NCBI GenBank assembly: GCA_963849305.1
Contig: CAWKGV010000012.1
Location: 1-64,000 of the forward strand
Direction: 5' to 3'
From: CAWKGV01 sp963849305
GTDB taxonomy: Bacteria > Pseudomonadota > Alphaproteobacteria > Acetobacterales > Acetobacteraceae
Length of the DNA stretch: 64,000 nt
Under the pieces are notes generated by a model. That model searched no databases, had not been told where the DNA came from, and saw only the letters and a program-made list of their open reading frames with translations. Below are positions 45,611-55,183 of the stretch, piece after piece. How positions within the stretch are numbered: position 1 is the stretch's first letter; each line of letters begins with the position of its first letter. Made by a program: the position numbers and the translations under genes.

Positions 45611-46027
45611 GTGAGCACAACAATCGAGTCGCGGTCTCGTGCGGACACTCGCACCGTCCCCGCACAGAACGTTACAACGTTCTCCCTTCAGGGCATGACC
45701 GGCGCTCAGGCGGAGCCGGCAGTTGCTGTGCCCGGACTGGGAAATGTCACCACCACCTTCGTTCTTGCGGGACCTTCTTCTACGCAGGAGCTTAATTTAA
45801 CGGTCACGGGTCTCCATCTTACTACCAGTTCGCCATCGACCGTCTTGCTGCAACCACGCCAGAGCGCAAACCAAGACTTTGGATATCCGGACGAGTTCGC
45901 AGCGCAACTGATTACCACAGCCGCCGGCCAGTTCCTGATCAGGATTCGCCGGCTCGATTCGAACAGTGGCTGGGGCCAGGATTTGCGGCTTGACATGGCG
46001 ATCTTTGACAGTGTGAACAATCCGTAA
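45611..46027 (+). CDS. Unknown beta-rich protein upstream of a sedolisin
   Basis: A 138-residue protein beginning with GTG at 45611 after AGGAGAGAG. It has no signal peptide, no cysteine and no membrane segment; it is rich in Thr, Ser and Val (TTFSLQGMTGAQAEP, NVTTTFVLAGPSSTQELNL), which suggests a beta-sandwich. I do not recognise the family. It lies 172 bases before the S53 peptidase gene with a palindromic repeat between, so a link to that peptidase is possible, but there is no proof. Confidence 0.6.
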   Translation: MSTTIESRSRADTRTVPAQNVTTFSLQGMTGAQAEPAVAVPGLGNVTTTFVLAGPSSTQELNLTVTGLHLTTSSPSTVLLQPRQSANQDFGYPDEFAAQLITTAAGQFLIRIRRLDSNSGWGQDLRLDMAIFDSVNNP

Positions 46028-46055
46028 AGGACCGATCCTGCCGTAATACCCAATT

Positions 46056-46147
46056 CGTCATGCCCGCCCGGGCATCCATGACCATCGAGCAATTCCTTAG
46101 CTCGGCGAGGTCATGGATGGCTAGGACCGACCGCCCTAGCCATGACG
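46056..46147. repeat. Three-hairpin palindromic repeat, copy B
   Basis: A 92-bp dyad: CGTCATG at 46056-46062 pairs with CATGACG at 46141-46147, and CATCCATGACC at 46073-46083 pairs with GGTCATGGATG at 46109-46119. Two further small hairpins (GCCCGCCCGGGC and CTAGG...CCTAG) sit between these arms. Its plan matches copy A at 20855. Confidence 0.75.
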
Positions 46148-46199
46148 GGGGGGTCGCGTTCCGATCTGCAAAAAACTTTCCTAACTTGGGAGAGCTCTC

Positions 46200-47774
46200 G
46201 TGGCCAGTCATTCTTACGTCGCGTTCCATGACAGTCACCGTGCACCCCCGCCGCAAAACGCCACGCGCATAGGTGACGTGCCGGCGGACGAGCGGATCGA
46301 GGTGAGCATCTACCTCAAGCCGCGGGATGATACGGGCGCGGCTGGTGCATCGGCCGATCCGGCCCAGCGCCGCGCCGCCCTGCACGCGCATCGCGCGGAG
46401 AAGCATCGCGGCGACATAGCTAGGATCAAGGAGTTCGCCTCCGAGCACGGGTTGACCGTGGTGTCCATCGAACCCGGCAAGCGGCTGGTGAGACTGGCCG
46501 GCCCGGCCGCTAGGATGGAGGCTGCGTTCCGCACCAAACTATCGCATTACCACGACGGCAAGCGACACTTCCGCGCCCGCACCGGGACGCTGTCGCTGCC
46601 CGACGACATGACGCAGATCGTCCAGTCCGTCCTCGGCATGGACACGCGGCCCGTCGCGCAACCGCGCTTCGTGCATCTGCGCAACGCCGCTGTAATGCCT
46701 GGCTTCCTACCGAATGCGGTCGGTCAGCTCTACGAGTTCCCGACCAATGTGAACGGCACCGGCCAGAGCATCGGCATCATCGAGCTGGGTGGCGGCTTCC
46801 TGGCGGCGGACACCGCCGCGGCCTTCAGCGCGATGGGACTGTCCCCGCCGAACGTCGTGGCGATCTCGGTTGATGGCGGCCAGAACAAGCCCAACCCTGA
46901 CGACGGCGCCGATGGGGAAGTGGCACTTGACATCCAGGTGGCCGGCGGCGTCGCACCGGGTGCCTCGATCGCTGTGTATTTCGCCCCGAACACGGACGCC
47001 GGCTTCGCGGATGCCATTGCCGCCGCGGCGCACGACGCGACCAACGCGCCTAGCGTGATCTCAATCAGTTGGGGCTCGGCGGAGAAGTTCTGGACCACGC
47101 AGGCGGTGCAGACCATGAACTCCGTCCTGCAAGACGCGGCAACGCTCAATCTCTCGGTGTTCGTCGCCTCGGGGGACAATCTCGCGACCGATATTCCCCC
47201 CAGCGATACCTCGGATCTCGACGGCAAGGCACATGTCGATTTCCCGGCCTCCAGCCCTTCGGTGATCGGCTGCGGTGGCACGAGTATCACTGTTAGCGGC
47301 GGGACGATCACAGCCGAGGTTGTGTGGAACGACGGCACCGACGGCACAGGAGGGGGAATAAGCGACCTGTTCCCGGTGCCGAGTTTCCAGGAGAACGCGA
47401 ACCTCCCGCCGAGCGTGAACGACGGCCATCGGGGTCGTGGTGTCCCGGATGTGGCCGGGGATGCCGCGCCTGGCTCGGGCTATCAGATCGTGGTCAACGG
47501 CCAGGTGGGAATGGTTGGAGGCACCAGTGCGGTCGCCCCGCTCTGGGCCGGGCTCACCGCGTTGCTCAATCAAAGCGCAGGCCGCCATGTCGGCTTCCTG
47601 CTGCCGTTCCTTTATGCGAACCCGAACCTGCTGCGGGAAGTCGCCAGCGGCGACAACAAAGTGAATGGGATCGGCTATTCGGCCGGTCCGGGCTGGAACG
47701 CCTGCACCGGCCTCGGCGTGCCAAACGGTACCGCCTTGGCGCAGGCGCTGGCGGCGGCGCCGCCGACGGCGTAG
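46200..47774 (+). CDS. S53 family peptidase (sedolisin/kumamolisin type)
   Basis: A 524-residue serine-carboxyl peptidase with an N-terminal activation domain (about 1-155) and a catalytic domain. The Ser-Glu-Asp triad reads E240 and D244 (GADGEVALDIQV) and S443 (GGTSAVAPLWAG). The oxyanion Asp is D326 in VASGD. Such enzymes are usually secreted and active at acid pH. No signal peptide is visible here; the start is GTG at 46200 with GGGAG upstream. The enzyme may use another export route. All catalytic residues are kept. Confidence 0.9.
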   Translation: MASHSYVAFHDSHRAPPPQNATRIGDVPADERIEVSIYLKPRDDTGAAGASADPAQRRAALHAHRAEKHRGDIARIKEFASEHGLTVVSIEPGKRLVRLAGPAARMEAAFRTKLSHYHDGKRHFRARTGTLSLPDDMTQIVQSVLGMDTRPVAQPRFVHLRNAAVMPGFLPNAVGQLYEFPTNVNGTGQSIGIIELGGGFLAADTAAAFSAMGLSPPNVVAISVDGGQNKPNPDDGADGEVALDIQVAGGVAPGASIAVYFAPNTDAGFADAIAAAAHDATNAPSVISISWGSAEKFWTTQAVQTMNSVLQDAATLNLSVFVASGDNLATDIPPSDTSDLDGKAHVDFPASSPSVIGCGGTSITVSGGTITAEVVWNDGTDGTGGGISDLFPVPSFQENANLPPSVNDGHRGRGVPDVAGDAAPGSGYQIVVNGQVGMVGGTSAVAPLWAGLTALLNQSAGRHVGFLLPFLYANPNLLREVASGDNKVNGIGYSAGPGWNACTGLGVPNGTALAQALAAAPPTA

Positions 47775-47824
47775 CCGGGTGCCGCTGCGCGCCGGAACTC
47801 TCTCCTCGCGGGACGGTTTCCCTT

Positions 47825-49105
47825 TCACGCGATGGCGGCCCGCTCGGCCGGCGGGAAACGGCGCAGGATGCGCAGCATCAGTGCCATCGCGGGGAGCGCC
47901 GCGAGCATCGCGATCGCATAGAACAGCGTCCAACCCGTCGCCTGGGCGAGGAAGCCCGAGAGCCCGCCCACAGTGCGCAGCGCGATCGCCGCGAGCGAGG
48001 AGAGCAGCGCGTACTGCGTAGCGGTGAACGCGGGCGAGCAGAGGCCGGAAAGGTAAGTGATGAAGGCGGCGTCAGCCATCCCTTCGGCGAAGGCCTCGGT
48101 GATCACGGTCGCGAACAGCACATGTCGGTCCCCCGCCGAGATGGCGAGCAGCAGATACATCGCCATGGCGAGCGTCTGGATCGAGCCCGTGGCGAGCAGC
48201 GCCCGACCCACCCCGAGCCGGGCCACCAGCCAGGCGCCGACGGCGGTGCCGGCGAAGGTCGCCGTAAGTGAGAACGGGCCGTTGGCCACCGCGATCGAGG
48301 CACGGTTGAAGCCGAGATGGGTATAAAAGGGCGCCGTCATCACCCCGGCCATCGCCTCGCCCAACTTGAACAGCGCGACAAAGCCTAGCACCGTGAGCGC
48401 ACCGGGCCGGGCCAGGATCTCGCGCAACGGCTCGATCACCGCGCGCGACAGCCGGGCGAAAAATCCGGCACTGCTCGGGCGCGGAGCGGTGTCGGGTTCA
48501 GGCGCCAGCAGCGTGATCGCGGGGCCAAGGGCGATCAGAGCCGCGACCACGAGCAGCGCGCCGTGCCAGCCCAGTACATCGGCGGCCTTGATGGCGCCCG
48601 CGCCGGAGAGCAGCAGCGCGATCCGATAGCCCCAGACATAGGCCGCCATCGCCGTGCCCTGGCGGCGTGGCGGGAAGGTCTCGATCCGCCAGGCATCCAC
48701 CACGATGTCCTGACTGGCCGAAAGGAACGCCACCAGCGCGGCGACGCCAATCGCCGCAACCGGCGCGGTGGTTGGGTGGGAAAGCGCCAGCAGCGCGGCA
48801 GCGGCCGCGAGCGCCGGCTGGATCGCCAGCAACCAGCCGCGCCGCCGTCCCAACCGGCGCAGCAGCAAGGGCGGACGCATCTGGTCGAGCAGCGGTGCCC
48901 AAAGGAATTTGAGCGAATACGCCAGGCCGACATTGGCCGTCAGCCCGATCAGTGCGAGCGAGAGGCCGCCTTCGGACAGCCACAGCCGCAGGGTGAAGCC
49001 GGACAGCGGCAGCGGCAGGCCCGAGACCAGCCCGTAGGCCGCCATCAGCCAAAGGCGACGGTCGGCGAGCAGGCGTGACCGGCCGTGATCGGGATCGCGC
49101 GACAT
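47825..49105 (-). CDS. AmpG-like MFS permease
   Basis: A 426-residue MFS protein with 12 hydrophobic segments. The opening GLPLPLSGFTLRLWL and the AYSLKFLWAPLLDQ and ASQDIVVDAWRIET segments are diagnostic of AmpG, the inner-membrane importer of anhydro-muropeptides. It takes part in cell-wall recycling and may affect beta-lactamase induction. The start at 49105 is preferred to 49141. Confidence 0.87.
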   Translation of the reverse strand: MSRDPDHGRSRLLADRRLWLMAAYGLVSGLPLPLSGFTLRLWLSEGGLSLALIGLTANVGLAYSLKFLWAPLLDQMRPPLLLRRLGRRRGWLLAIQPALAAAAALLALSHPTTAPVAAIGVAALVAFLSASQDIVVDAWRIETFPPRRQGTAMAAYVWGYRIALLLSGAGAIKAADVLGWHGALLVVAALIALGPAITLLAPEPDTAPRPSSAGFFARLSRAVIEPLREILARPGALTVLGFVALFKLGEAMAGVMTAPFYTHLGFNRASIAVANGPFSLTATFAGTAVGAWLVARLGVGRALLATGSIQTLAMAMYLLLAISAGDRHVLFATVITEAFAEGMADAAFITYLSGLCSPAFTATQYALLSSLAAIALRTVGGLSGFLAQATGWTLFYAIAMLAALPAMALMLRILRRFPPAERAAIA

Positions 49106-49157
49106 CCGCCCGGTGTCGCGCGATCCGGGCGGAGTCGGCAACGCCTTCCGTGACCCC

Positions 49158-50414
49158 TCAGCCCGCGATCTGCACCGGCAACGACGTGATCCCGTGGATG
49201 AAGTTCGAGTAGATGCGCTTGGGCTCGTCCCTCAGCTCGATGACCATGCCGCGCTTCAGCACTTCTTCCCACAGGATGGCGAGCTGCAACTCGGCGAGGC
49301 GGTTGCCGACGCAGCGGTGGATGCCGAAGCCGAACGAGAGGTGCTGGCGCGGGCGGGAGCGGTCGATGATGAACTCGTCGGCCTGCTCGATCGCGTCCTC
49401 GTCGCGGTTGCCCGAGATGTACCACATGGCCACCTTGTCGCCAGCCCGGATCTGCTTGCCGCCGATCTCGTCGTCGGCGATGGCGGTGCGGCGCATATGC
49501 ACGATCGGCGACTGCCAGCGAATGATCTCGGACACCGCGCTTGGGATCAACGCCGGGTTCTCACGCAGCTTGCGGTACTGATCGGGGTGCTTGTTCAGTG
49601 CCCATACGCCGCCCGACATGGAGTTGCGCGTGGTGTCGTTGCCGCCGACGATTAGCAGCGTCAGGTTGCCCAGGAACTCGCTCGGTCGGGTCGGCAGGTC
49701 GCGCGTCGCCTCGCCATGCGCCAGCATCGATAGCAGATCGGGCCGGGGTTCGAGGTTCTGGCGCTCATAGAACAGCCCCGCCATCGTCTCCAAGCACTCG
49801 GTCAAGATCTCGAGCCGCTTCTCCTCGGAATGAACGATGCCGCCCGCGCGCACGTCCATAGTCGCGACGTCCGACCAGAACGTCATCTTGCGCCGCTCGT
49901 CGAACGGGAAGTCGAATAGCGTCGCCAGCATCTGCGTGGTCAGTTCGATCGAGACCTGCTCCACCCAGTCGAAGGTCTCGTTGCGCGGCAGCGAATCAAG
50001 CACACGCCCCGTGCGCTCGCGGATCGTGCCGGCGAGGCGTTGCAGGTTCATCGGCGCCACCACCGGGCTCACGACCTTGCGCTGCTCGTCATGATAGGGA
50101 GGGTCCGACGCGATGAAGCTGCGCCGCCGGAACTCCGCCGCCCGGTCGGTGATCGAGATGCCGCCGAGATGCGCCTCAGAGGAATAAACCTGATGACGTG
50201 TCTCGACATGCATGATGTCCTTGTACTTGGTCACAGACCAGTACGATCCATACATGCCGCGCTCGCACCAATGCACCGGGTCTTCGCGGCGCAGGCGCTC
50301 AAAATAAGGGTGCCAGATATCGTCCTGGTAGAGCTTCGGGTTGCTGACGTCGATTTGTTCGAGCGGGATGGCGTAAGCGTCCGCGACCGGGTCGATATCG
50401 ATGGGTGCGTTCAT
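49158..50414 (-). CDS. Cytochrome P450, CYP153-type (copy 1)
   Basis: A 418-residue bacterial class I P450. The I-helix is VGGNDTTRNSMSGGV, the ExxR is in SEIIRWQSP, and the haem cysteine is C368 in FGFGIHRCVGNR. NPKLYQDDIWHPYFERLR and the GNDTTRNS helix are hallmarks of CYP153, which hydroxylates the terminal carbon of alkanes and other aliphatic chains. GGGAGAGG precedes the ATG at 50414. It lies 25 bases after a paralogue, in an operon with a ferredoxin and a ferredoxin reductase that feed electrons to it. Confidence 0.92.
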   Translation of the reverse strand: MNAPIDIDPVADAYAIPLEQIDVSNPKLYQDDIWHPYFERLRREDPVHWCERGMYGSYWSVTKYKDIMHVETRHQVYSSEAHLGGISITDRAAEFRRRSFIASDPPYHDEQRKVVSPVVAPMNLQRLAGTIRERTGRVLDSLPRNETFDWVEQVSIELTTQMLATLFDFPFDERRKMTFWSDVATMDVRAGGIVHSEEKRLEILTECLETMAGLFYERQNLEPRPDLLSMLAHGEATRDLPTRPSEFLGNLTLLIVGGNDTTRNSMSGGVWALNKHPDQYRKLRENPALIPSAVSEIIRWQSPIVHMRRTAIADDEIGGKQIRAGDKVAMWYISGNRDEDAIEQADEFIIDRSRPRQHLSFGFGIHRCVGNRLAELQLAILWEEVLKRGMVIELRDEPKRIYSNFIHGITSLPVQIAG

Positions 50415-50439
50415 CTTGGCCTCTCCCTGACCTTCGTGC

Positions 50440-51699
50440 TCAGCCCGGAATTCGGGCCGGCAGCGATGAAATCCCATGAATGAAGCTGGAGTAGATCCGC
50501 TTCGGTTCGTCCATCACCTCGATCACCGGGAACCGCTTCAGGATCTCTTCCCACATAATCCGAAGTTGCAGCTCGGCCAGGCGATTGCCGACACAGCGGT
50601 GGATGCCGAAGCCGAACGAGAGGTGCTGACGCGGCCGCGCCCGGTCGATGATGAACTCGTCCGGACGCTCGATCGCCTCCTCGTCGCGGTTGCCCGAGAT
50701 GTACCACATCACGACCTTCTCGCCCGCCTTGATCTGCTGGCCGCCGATCTCGGCGTCGGCAAGCGCGGTGCGGCGCATATGAATGACCGGGGTCTGATAT
50801 CGGATAATCTCGGGCACCATGCTCGGGATCAAGCCCGGATTGTCGCGCAGCTTGCGGTACTCGTCGGGGAATTGGTTGAGCGCCCACAGTCCGCCCGAGA
50901 TCGAGTTGCGGGTGGTGTCGTTGCCGCCCACGATCAGCAGCATGAGGTTGCCGAGGAATTCCATCGGCCGCTCGAGCAGGTCGCGGGTCGCGGCACCGTG
51001 CGCGAGCATGGAGATCAGGTCTGGCCGCGGCTCGGCCTTCGCCCGCTCGTGCCACAACTGCGCGAACCGCTCGAAGCAGCCGCGCAGCACCTCGGCACGC
51101 TTCTGCTCCGAATCGATCTCGCCGCCGGCATTGATGTTGGCGGTGGACACGTCGGACCAATAGGTGAGCTTGCGCCGCTCCTCCTGCGGGAAGTCGAATA
51201 GGGTCGCGAGCATCTGGGTGGTGAGTTCAATCGAAACACGATCGACCCAGTCGAACGTCTCGTTGCGCGGCAGACTGTCCAGGATGCGTCCCGCGCGCTC
51301 GCGGATGGTGTGCTCCAGTTTCGCCAAGTTGGCGGGCGCCACGATCGGGGCCACCACCTTGCGTTGCTCATCATGCTGCGGCGGGTCCATGGCGATGAAC
51401 ATCGGCCGGCGGAATTCGGGCAACTGGTCGAGGACGGTGATCGCCCCCTCCGAGGAGAAGACACCGTGCTGCGTCTCCACCCGCACGATGTCCTTGTACT
51501 TGGTCACCGACCAAAACGGGCCATAGAGCCCACCCTCCTGGCGATGCACTGGCGCCTCGCGCCGCAGGCGCTCGAAATAGGGCTGCCAAGTATCGGTCTG
51601 GTAAAGCTTCGCATCACTTACGTCGATCGCCTCGATCGGCAGTGAATACGCGTGCTCTCTGCCGAATTGTTGCGCCGCAACGTTCATCGCCGCATCCAT
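50440..51699 (-). CDS. Cytochrome P450, CYP153-type (copy 2)
   Basis: A 419-residue P450 that is closely related to copy 1. The I-helix reads VGGNDTTRNSISGGL, the ExxR is in PEIIRYQTP and the haem cysteine is C369. The ATG at 51699 overlaps the ferredoxin stop (TGATG), which couples translation. The two copies differ in the N-terminus and in the substrate-recognition regions (for example around EGAITVLDQLPEF versus AHLGGISITDRAAEF), so they may accept different chain lengths. Confidence 0.92.
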   Translation of the reverse strand: MDAAMNVAAQQFGREHAYSLPIEAIDVSDAKLYQTDTWQPYFERLRREAPVHRQEGGLYGPFWSVTKYKDIVRVETQHGVFSSEGAITVLDQLPEFRRPMFIAMDPPQHDEQRKVVAPIVAPANLAKLEHTIRERAGRILDSLPRNETFDWVDRVSIELTTQMLATLFDFPQEERRKLTYWSDVSTANINAGGEIDSEQKRAEVLRGCFERFAQLWHERAKAEPRPDLISMLAHGAATRDLLERPMEFLGNLMLLIVGGNDTTRNSISGGLWALNQFPDEYRKLRDNPGLIPSMVPEIIRYQTPVIHMRRTALADAEIGGQQIKAGEKVVMWYISGNRDEEAIERPDEFIIDRARPRQHLSFGFGIHRCVGNRLAELQLRIMWEEILKRFPVIEVMDEPKRIYSSFIHGISSLPARIPG

Positions 51700-52025
51700 C
51701 AGTGTTGGCCTTCCGGCATCCGCACGACCAATCCATCCAGGTCGTCGCGCATCTTGATCTGGCACGAAAGCCGCGAGTTGGGCTGCGCCACCGCGGCGAA
51801 GCTCAACATGCTCGCCTCCTGCGAGCCCGGCTCCGGCAGGCCGGTTTTATCGAGCCATGCAGGATCGACGTACACATGGCAGGTCGCGCAGGCGCATTCG
51901 CCGCCGCAATCGGCGTCGATGCCTGGCACATTGTTGTCCACCGCGCCCCGCATGACCGACAGCCCGACCGGCACCTCAACCTCGTGCGCCGCGCCGTTGT
52001 ACTCGATGTAAGTGACTTTCGGCAT
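51699..52025 (-). CDS. [2Fe-2S] ferredoxin for CYP153
   Basis: A 108-residue adrenodoxin-type ferredoxin. The cluster cysteines are C40, C46, C49 (DADCGGECACATC) and C88 (RLSCQI). It transfers electrons from the reductase to the P450s encoded next to it. A GAGGGAGCGG element precedes the ATG. Its stop overlaps the start of the P450 gene. Confidence 0.93.
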   Translation of the reverse strand: MPKVTYIEYNGAAHEVEVPVGLSVMRGAVDNNVPGIDADCGGECACATCHVYVDPAWLDKTGLPEPGSQEASMLSFAAVAQPNSRLSCQIKMRDDLDGLVVRMPEGQH

Positions 52026-52048
52026 TCCGCTCCCTCAACGCGCGGCCC

Positions 52049-53282
52049 TCATGCCGCGACATCCTTCATCGACACGGATACATCCGCCAGCCGCTCGCGC
52101 AAGAGCCGGGCGCGCCGAGCTATCAGCATTCGCCCGGCCATGAACTCCGGCGCGGCGTTGACCGCCTCCACGGCGAGCACGTGCCCGTCTTCGCCAAGGT
52201 GGAAGGCGGCGAACCGCGCCGTCGCGGGATCGCCGCGCAGCACCACCTCGGCCGCGCCGATCGGCAGGCCGGCGATTTGCAACCGAAGGTCGTATTGGTC
52301 CGACCAGAACCACGGCACCTCCGGCGCGGGCGCCGGGCGTCCGGCAATGTCGGCCGCCGCCTGCTTGGCCTGTTCCAAGGCGTTGGGCACGCTCTCGAGC
52401 CGCACCGAACTACCGTAGAGCGGCACTGGCCGGCGCGTGCAGTCGCCAATGGCATAAATGGCGGGGTCGCTGGTCCGTGCCGCGAGATCGACCACGATCC
52501 CGCTCTCGCAATCCAGTCCCGCCGCGCGCGCAAGAGCCTCGTCGGGTGCGACGCCGATGCCGACCAGGATGGCATCGCAGGGGATCAGCCTTCCGTCGGA
52601 CAGCCGCACCCCGGTCACGCGCCCCGCGGCGCCCTCGATCGCCTCGATCCGCGCATCCAGCACCAGATGCACGCCATGAGCGCGGTGATACTCCTGGAAG
52701 AAGGCCAGGACCGGCTCGCAGGCAACCCGCGCCAAAACCCGCTCCTCGCGCTCGATCACCGTAACATCGGTGCCTACCTCGCGGGCCGAGGCCGCCACCT
52801 CCAGCCCGATATACCCGCCGCCAATCACGATCAGCCGCCGCCCCGGCCCGAGTTTGGCTTTCAGCGCATCGGCATCGGCGACCGTTCGCAGCTCCAGCAC
52901 GCCGGGCAAGTTCGATCCCCGGCAAACCGAGCTTGCGCGGCCGGGCGCCGAGCGCCAGCACCAGCCGGCCATAGGCCAACGCCTCCCCGGTCGAGAGCAT
53001 GACGGAGCGCGCGGTCCGGTCGATTTCGACGGCGCGGGTGGCGAGGCGCAGCTCGATGCCATTCTCCGGGTAGAAGTTCGCTGGCCGCAGCCCGAGACTC
53101 GCGCCGTCCGCCTCGCCCTTTAGCCACGCCTTGGACAGCGGCGGGCGCTGATAGGGGGCAACCGGCTCGTCGCCGACCAGGGTGATCGGCCCAGCGAAAC
53201 CGTACTGGCGCAGCAGCGCCGCCGCCGACCCGCCCGCGTGGCCGGCGCCGACGATCACGATGCGTGAAGGCGCCTGGCCCAT
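52049..53282 (-). pseudogene. Ferredoxin reductase of the CYP153 operon, single-base frameshift
   Basis: An FAD/NAD(P)-dependent ferredoxin reductase of about 410 residues. The first frame gives SRIVIVGAGHAGGSAAALL and YQRPPLSKAWLKGEADG and continues to LGLPGIEL. The remainder, from NLPGVLELRTVADADALK through the NAD-binding LIVIGGGYIGLEVAAS to the C-terminus, lies in another frame. An extra C within the run at 52917-52920 explains the break. With this base removed the protein is complete. It is therefore either a sequencing error or a recent loss of the electron donor. Confidence 0.85.
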
Positions 53283-53366
53283 GCGGTTAGCTTATGTCAC
53301 CTGGCTGCCACGCGGCAAGCAAAGCGGATCGCGGTCAGGCTAAAGTTAGTCGCTAAAACCCAGCGC

Positions 53367-54011
53367 CTAGCGGTTGTGATTGTTCGATGGACGCCAGAAC
53401 CAGAGATCAAGATGGGCGGGACACGTATCAAGCTGACGCGCCACATGGCGGGCGGCACACTGGTACGCTTGATGCTCAGCTGGCTTCAATCCGAGAATAC
53501 TCTTCCACCTAGGCAGATTATGAGCTTTGGCCCGTTTGCAAAGCTCGAATGCGATCTGCCTATCCACGGGCGTTTCGAGAGTTGGCTCTATGGCCGCTAG
53601 ATTATATTCACTTCGGAGGAAGTGATTGTAGGCTGCATCTCGCAAAAACACGTTCAGGGCCTTGCGTGCTGGTCCCCATGGCTGCCACTCAGAAGGGAGA
53701 GCAGATTGCAGCTCCTCAGTTTTCGTGTCTAGGAACGCGGCCAACGGGGTTGAATGTATCGTTTGTAAATCCAAACTCGAAACAAACTCAATAGCCTTCT
53801 TCATCGCTCCACCTGAGCCTTTGGCCCGAAAAACCGAAGTAGTAATGGCCAGGTTTGCGACGTATCGCTGAACTTTTCTAAGGGGAGGAGTTATTCCGTT
53901 TCCTTCGAGGACGGAGTAGTTTTGGGACGGGAATGTCGCACTCGCGATCTGCTTCAGCTTCCCTTCGAGCCGCTCCCTGTCCTCGATGGGGTGGCGGCAA
54001 GTCGAGTTGAA
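53367..54011 (-). pseudogene. AT-richer orphan gene with no start for its 5' part
   Basis: A coding-like open frame of 214 codons. The only ATG is at 53804, giving 145 residues (MKKAIEFVSSLDLQTIHS and, further on, RKALNVFLRDAAYNHFL). Upstream of it another 69 codons remain open and look protein-like (NSTCRHPIEDRERLEGKL, YVANLAITTSVFRAKG), ending at a stop at 54012-54014, with no ATG, GTG or TTG. The gene has probably lost its 5' end. Composition is lower in GC than the surroundings. The family is not recognised; it may come from a mobile element. Confidence 0.55.
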
Positions 54012-54117
54012 CTAGCCTGTCGCGAGGCAGCTCCAAATCAGGAGAATATCAGCCCCGAGGTGGTCGTCGCCCGCCGGCACTGACATGATGACCCGGTCAG
54101 CGAAAGGGAGGACGGCA

Positions 54118-55170
54118 ATGGCGGACCAATCCCGGTGGCAGCGTCGGCCAGAAGGCTCGACCTGGGGAGATTTCGGCGCAGACGACGAGCGCGGCCGGCT
54201 CAACCTGCTCACCGCCCAGAAAGTGCTTCAGGGTATCGCCGAAGTGACGGTCGGCAAAACGTTCTGTCTCTCCCTGCCGCTCGATTTTCCGGGCGGCTCA
54301 GTGCTCAACCCGCGCCGGAGCCCGCCCGTGCTGAGGCCCACGCTGCGCGACGGCAAGCCCAATATGAACTACCCGCTGCGCTGCGACGACCCGACCGCGA
54401 CCGACGTGGTGTGCGACGATCAGGTGATCCTGACCCTGCAATACTCGACGCAATGGGACAGCCTCGCCCATGTCGGGCAGATGTTCGATGCCGACGGCGA
54501 CGGACGCGCCGAGGACGTGTTCTACAACGGCTTCCGCGCCGGGCGCGACATCATCGGGCCGGTCTATTACGACGAGCAAGGTAACCAGACGCCGTGCGAC
54601 CGGCCGCAGGGCGCGCGCCATCTCGGCGTGCAGAACATGGCCGAGAGCTGCATGCAGGGCCGCGGCGTGATGGTCGATTTGGAGGCCCATTTCGGCCGCT
54701 CGGGCAAGATGGTCGGCTACGACGACCTGATGGGCGTCTTCGAGCAAGACAAGATCGTGGTGGAGCCAGGCGATTTCGTGCTGTTCCGCACCGGTTTCGC
54801 GCAGATGCTGCTGGAGATGAACCGCCAGCCGGACCGCAAGGCGCTGTTCGACAGCGCTTGCGCGCTCGATGGCCGCGATCTCGGATTGCAGCAATGGGTT
54901 ACCGATAGCGGAGCGGTGGCGCTGATCTCGGACAACTACGCCGTCGAAGCCTCGCCCGCGCGCCCCTGCATGGACGATATTTGCGCCACTCTGCCGCTGC
55001 ACGCGCACTGCCTGTTCAAGCTCGGCTGCTATCTGGGTGAGATGTGGTACCTGACCGAGCTCGCGGACTGGCTGCGCGCCAACCACCGCAGCCGGTTCTT
55101 GCTCACCGCCCCGCCGCTCCGTTTGCCGGGCGCTGTCGGCTCGCCGGCGACGCCGGTGGCGACCGTTTAA
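54118..55170 (+). CDS. Cyclase family (kynurenine-formamidase fold) protein
   Basis: A 350-residue metal-dependent hydrolase of the Cyclase family (PF04199). The fold motif is present as STQWDSLAHVGQMFD, which takes the place of the HxGTHxD motif of kynurenine formamidases, and VMVDLEAHFGRSG and VEPGDFVLFRTGF follow the usual order. GGGAGG lies 8 bases before the ATG. The biochemical role is unknown. It lies convergent to pstA. Confidence 0.82.
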   Translation: MADQSRWQRRPEGSTWGDFGADDERGRLNLLTAQKVLQGIAEVTVGKTFCLSLPLDFPGGSVLNPRRSPPVLRPTLRDGKPNMNYPLRCDDPTATDVVCDDQVILTLQYSTQWDSLAHVGQMFDADGDGRAEDVFYNGFRAGRDIIGPVYYDEQGNQTPCDRPQGARHLGVQNMAESCMQGRGVMVDLEAHFGRSGKMVGYDDLMGVFEQDKIVVEPGDFVLFRTGFAQMLLEMNRQPDRKALFDSACALDGRDLGLQQWVTDSGAVALISDNYAVEASPARPCMDDICATLPLHAHCLFKLGCYLGEMWYLTELADWLRANHRSRFLLTAPPLRLPGAVGSPATPVATV

Positions 55171-55183
55171 CCGGAAGCCGCGT

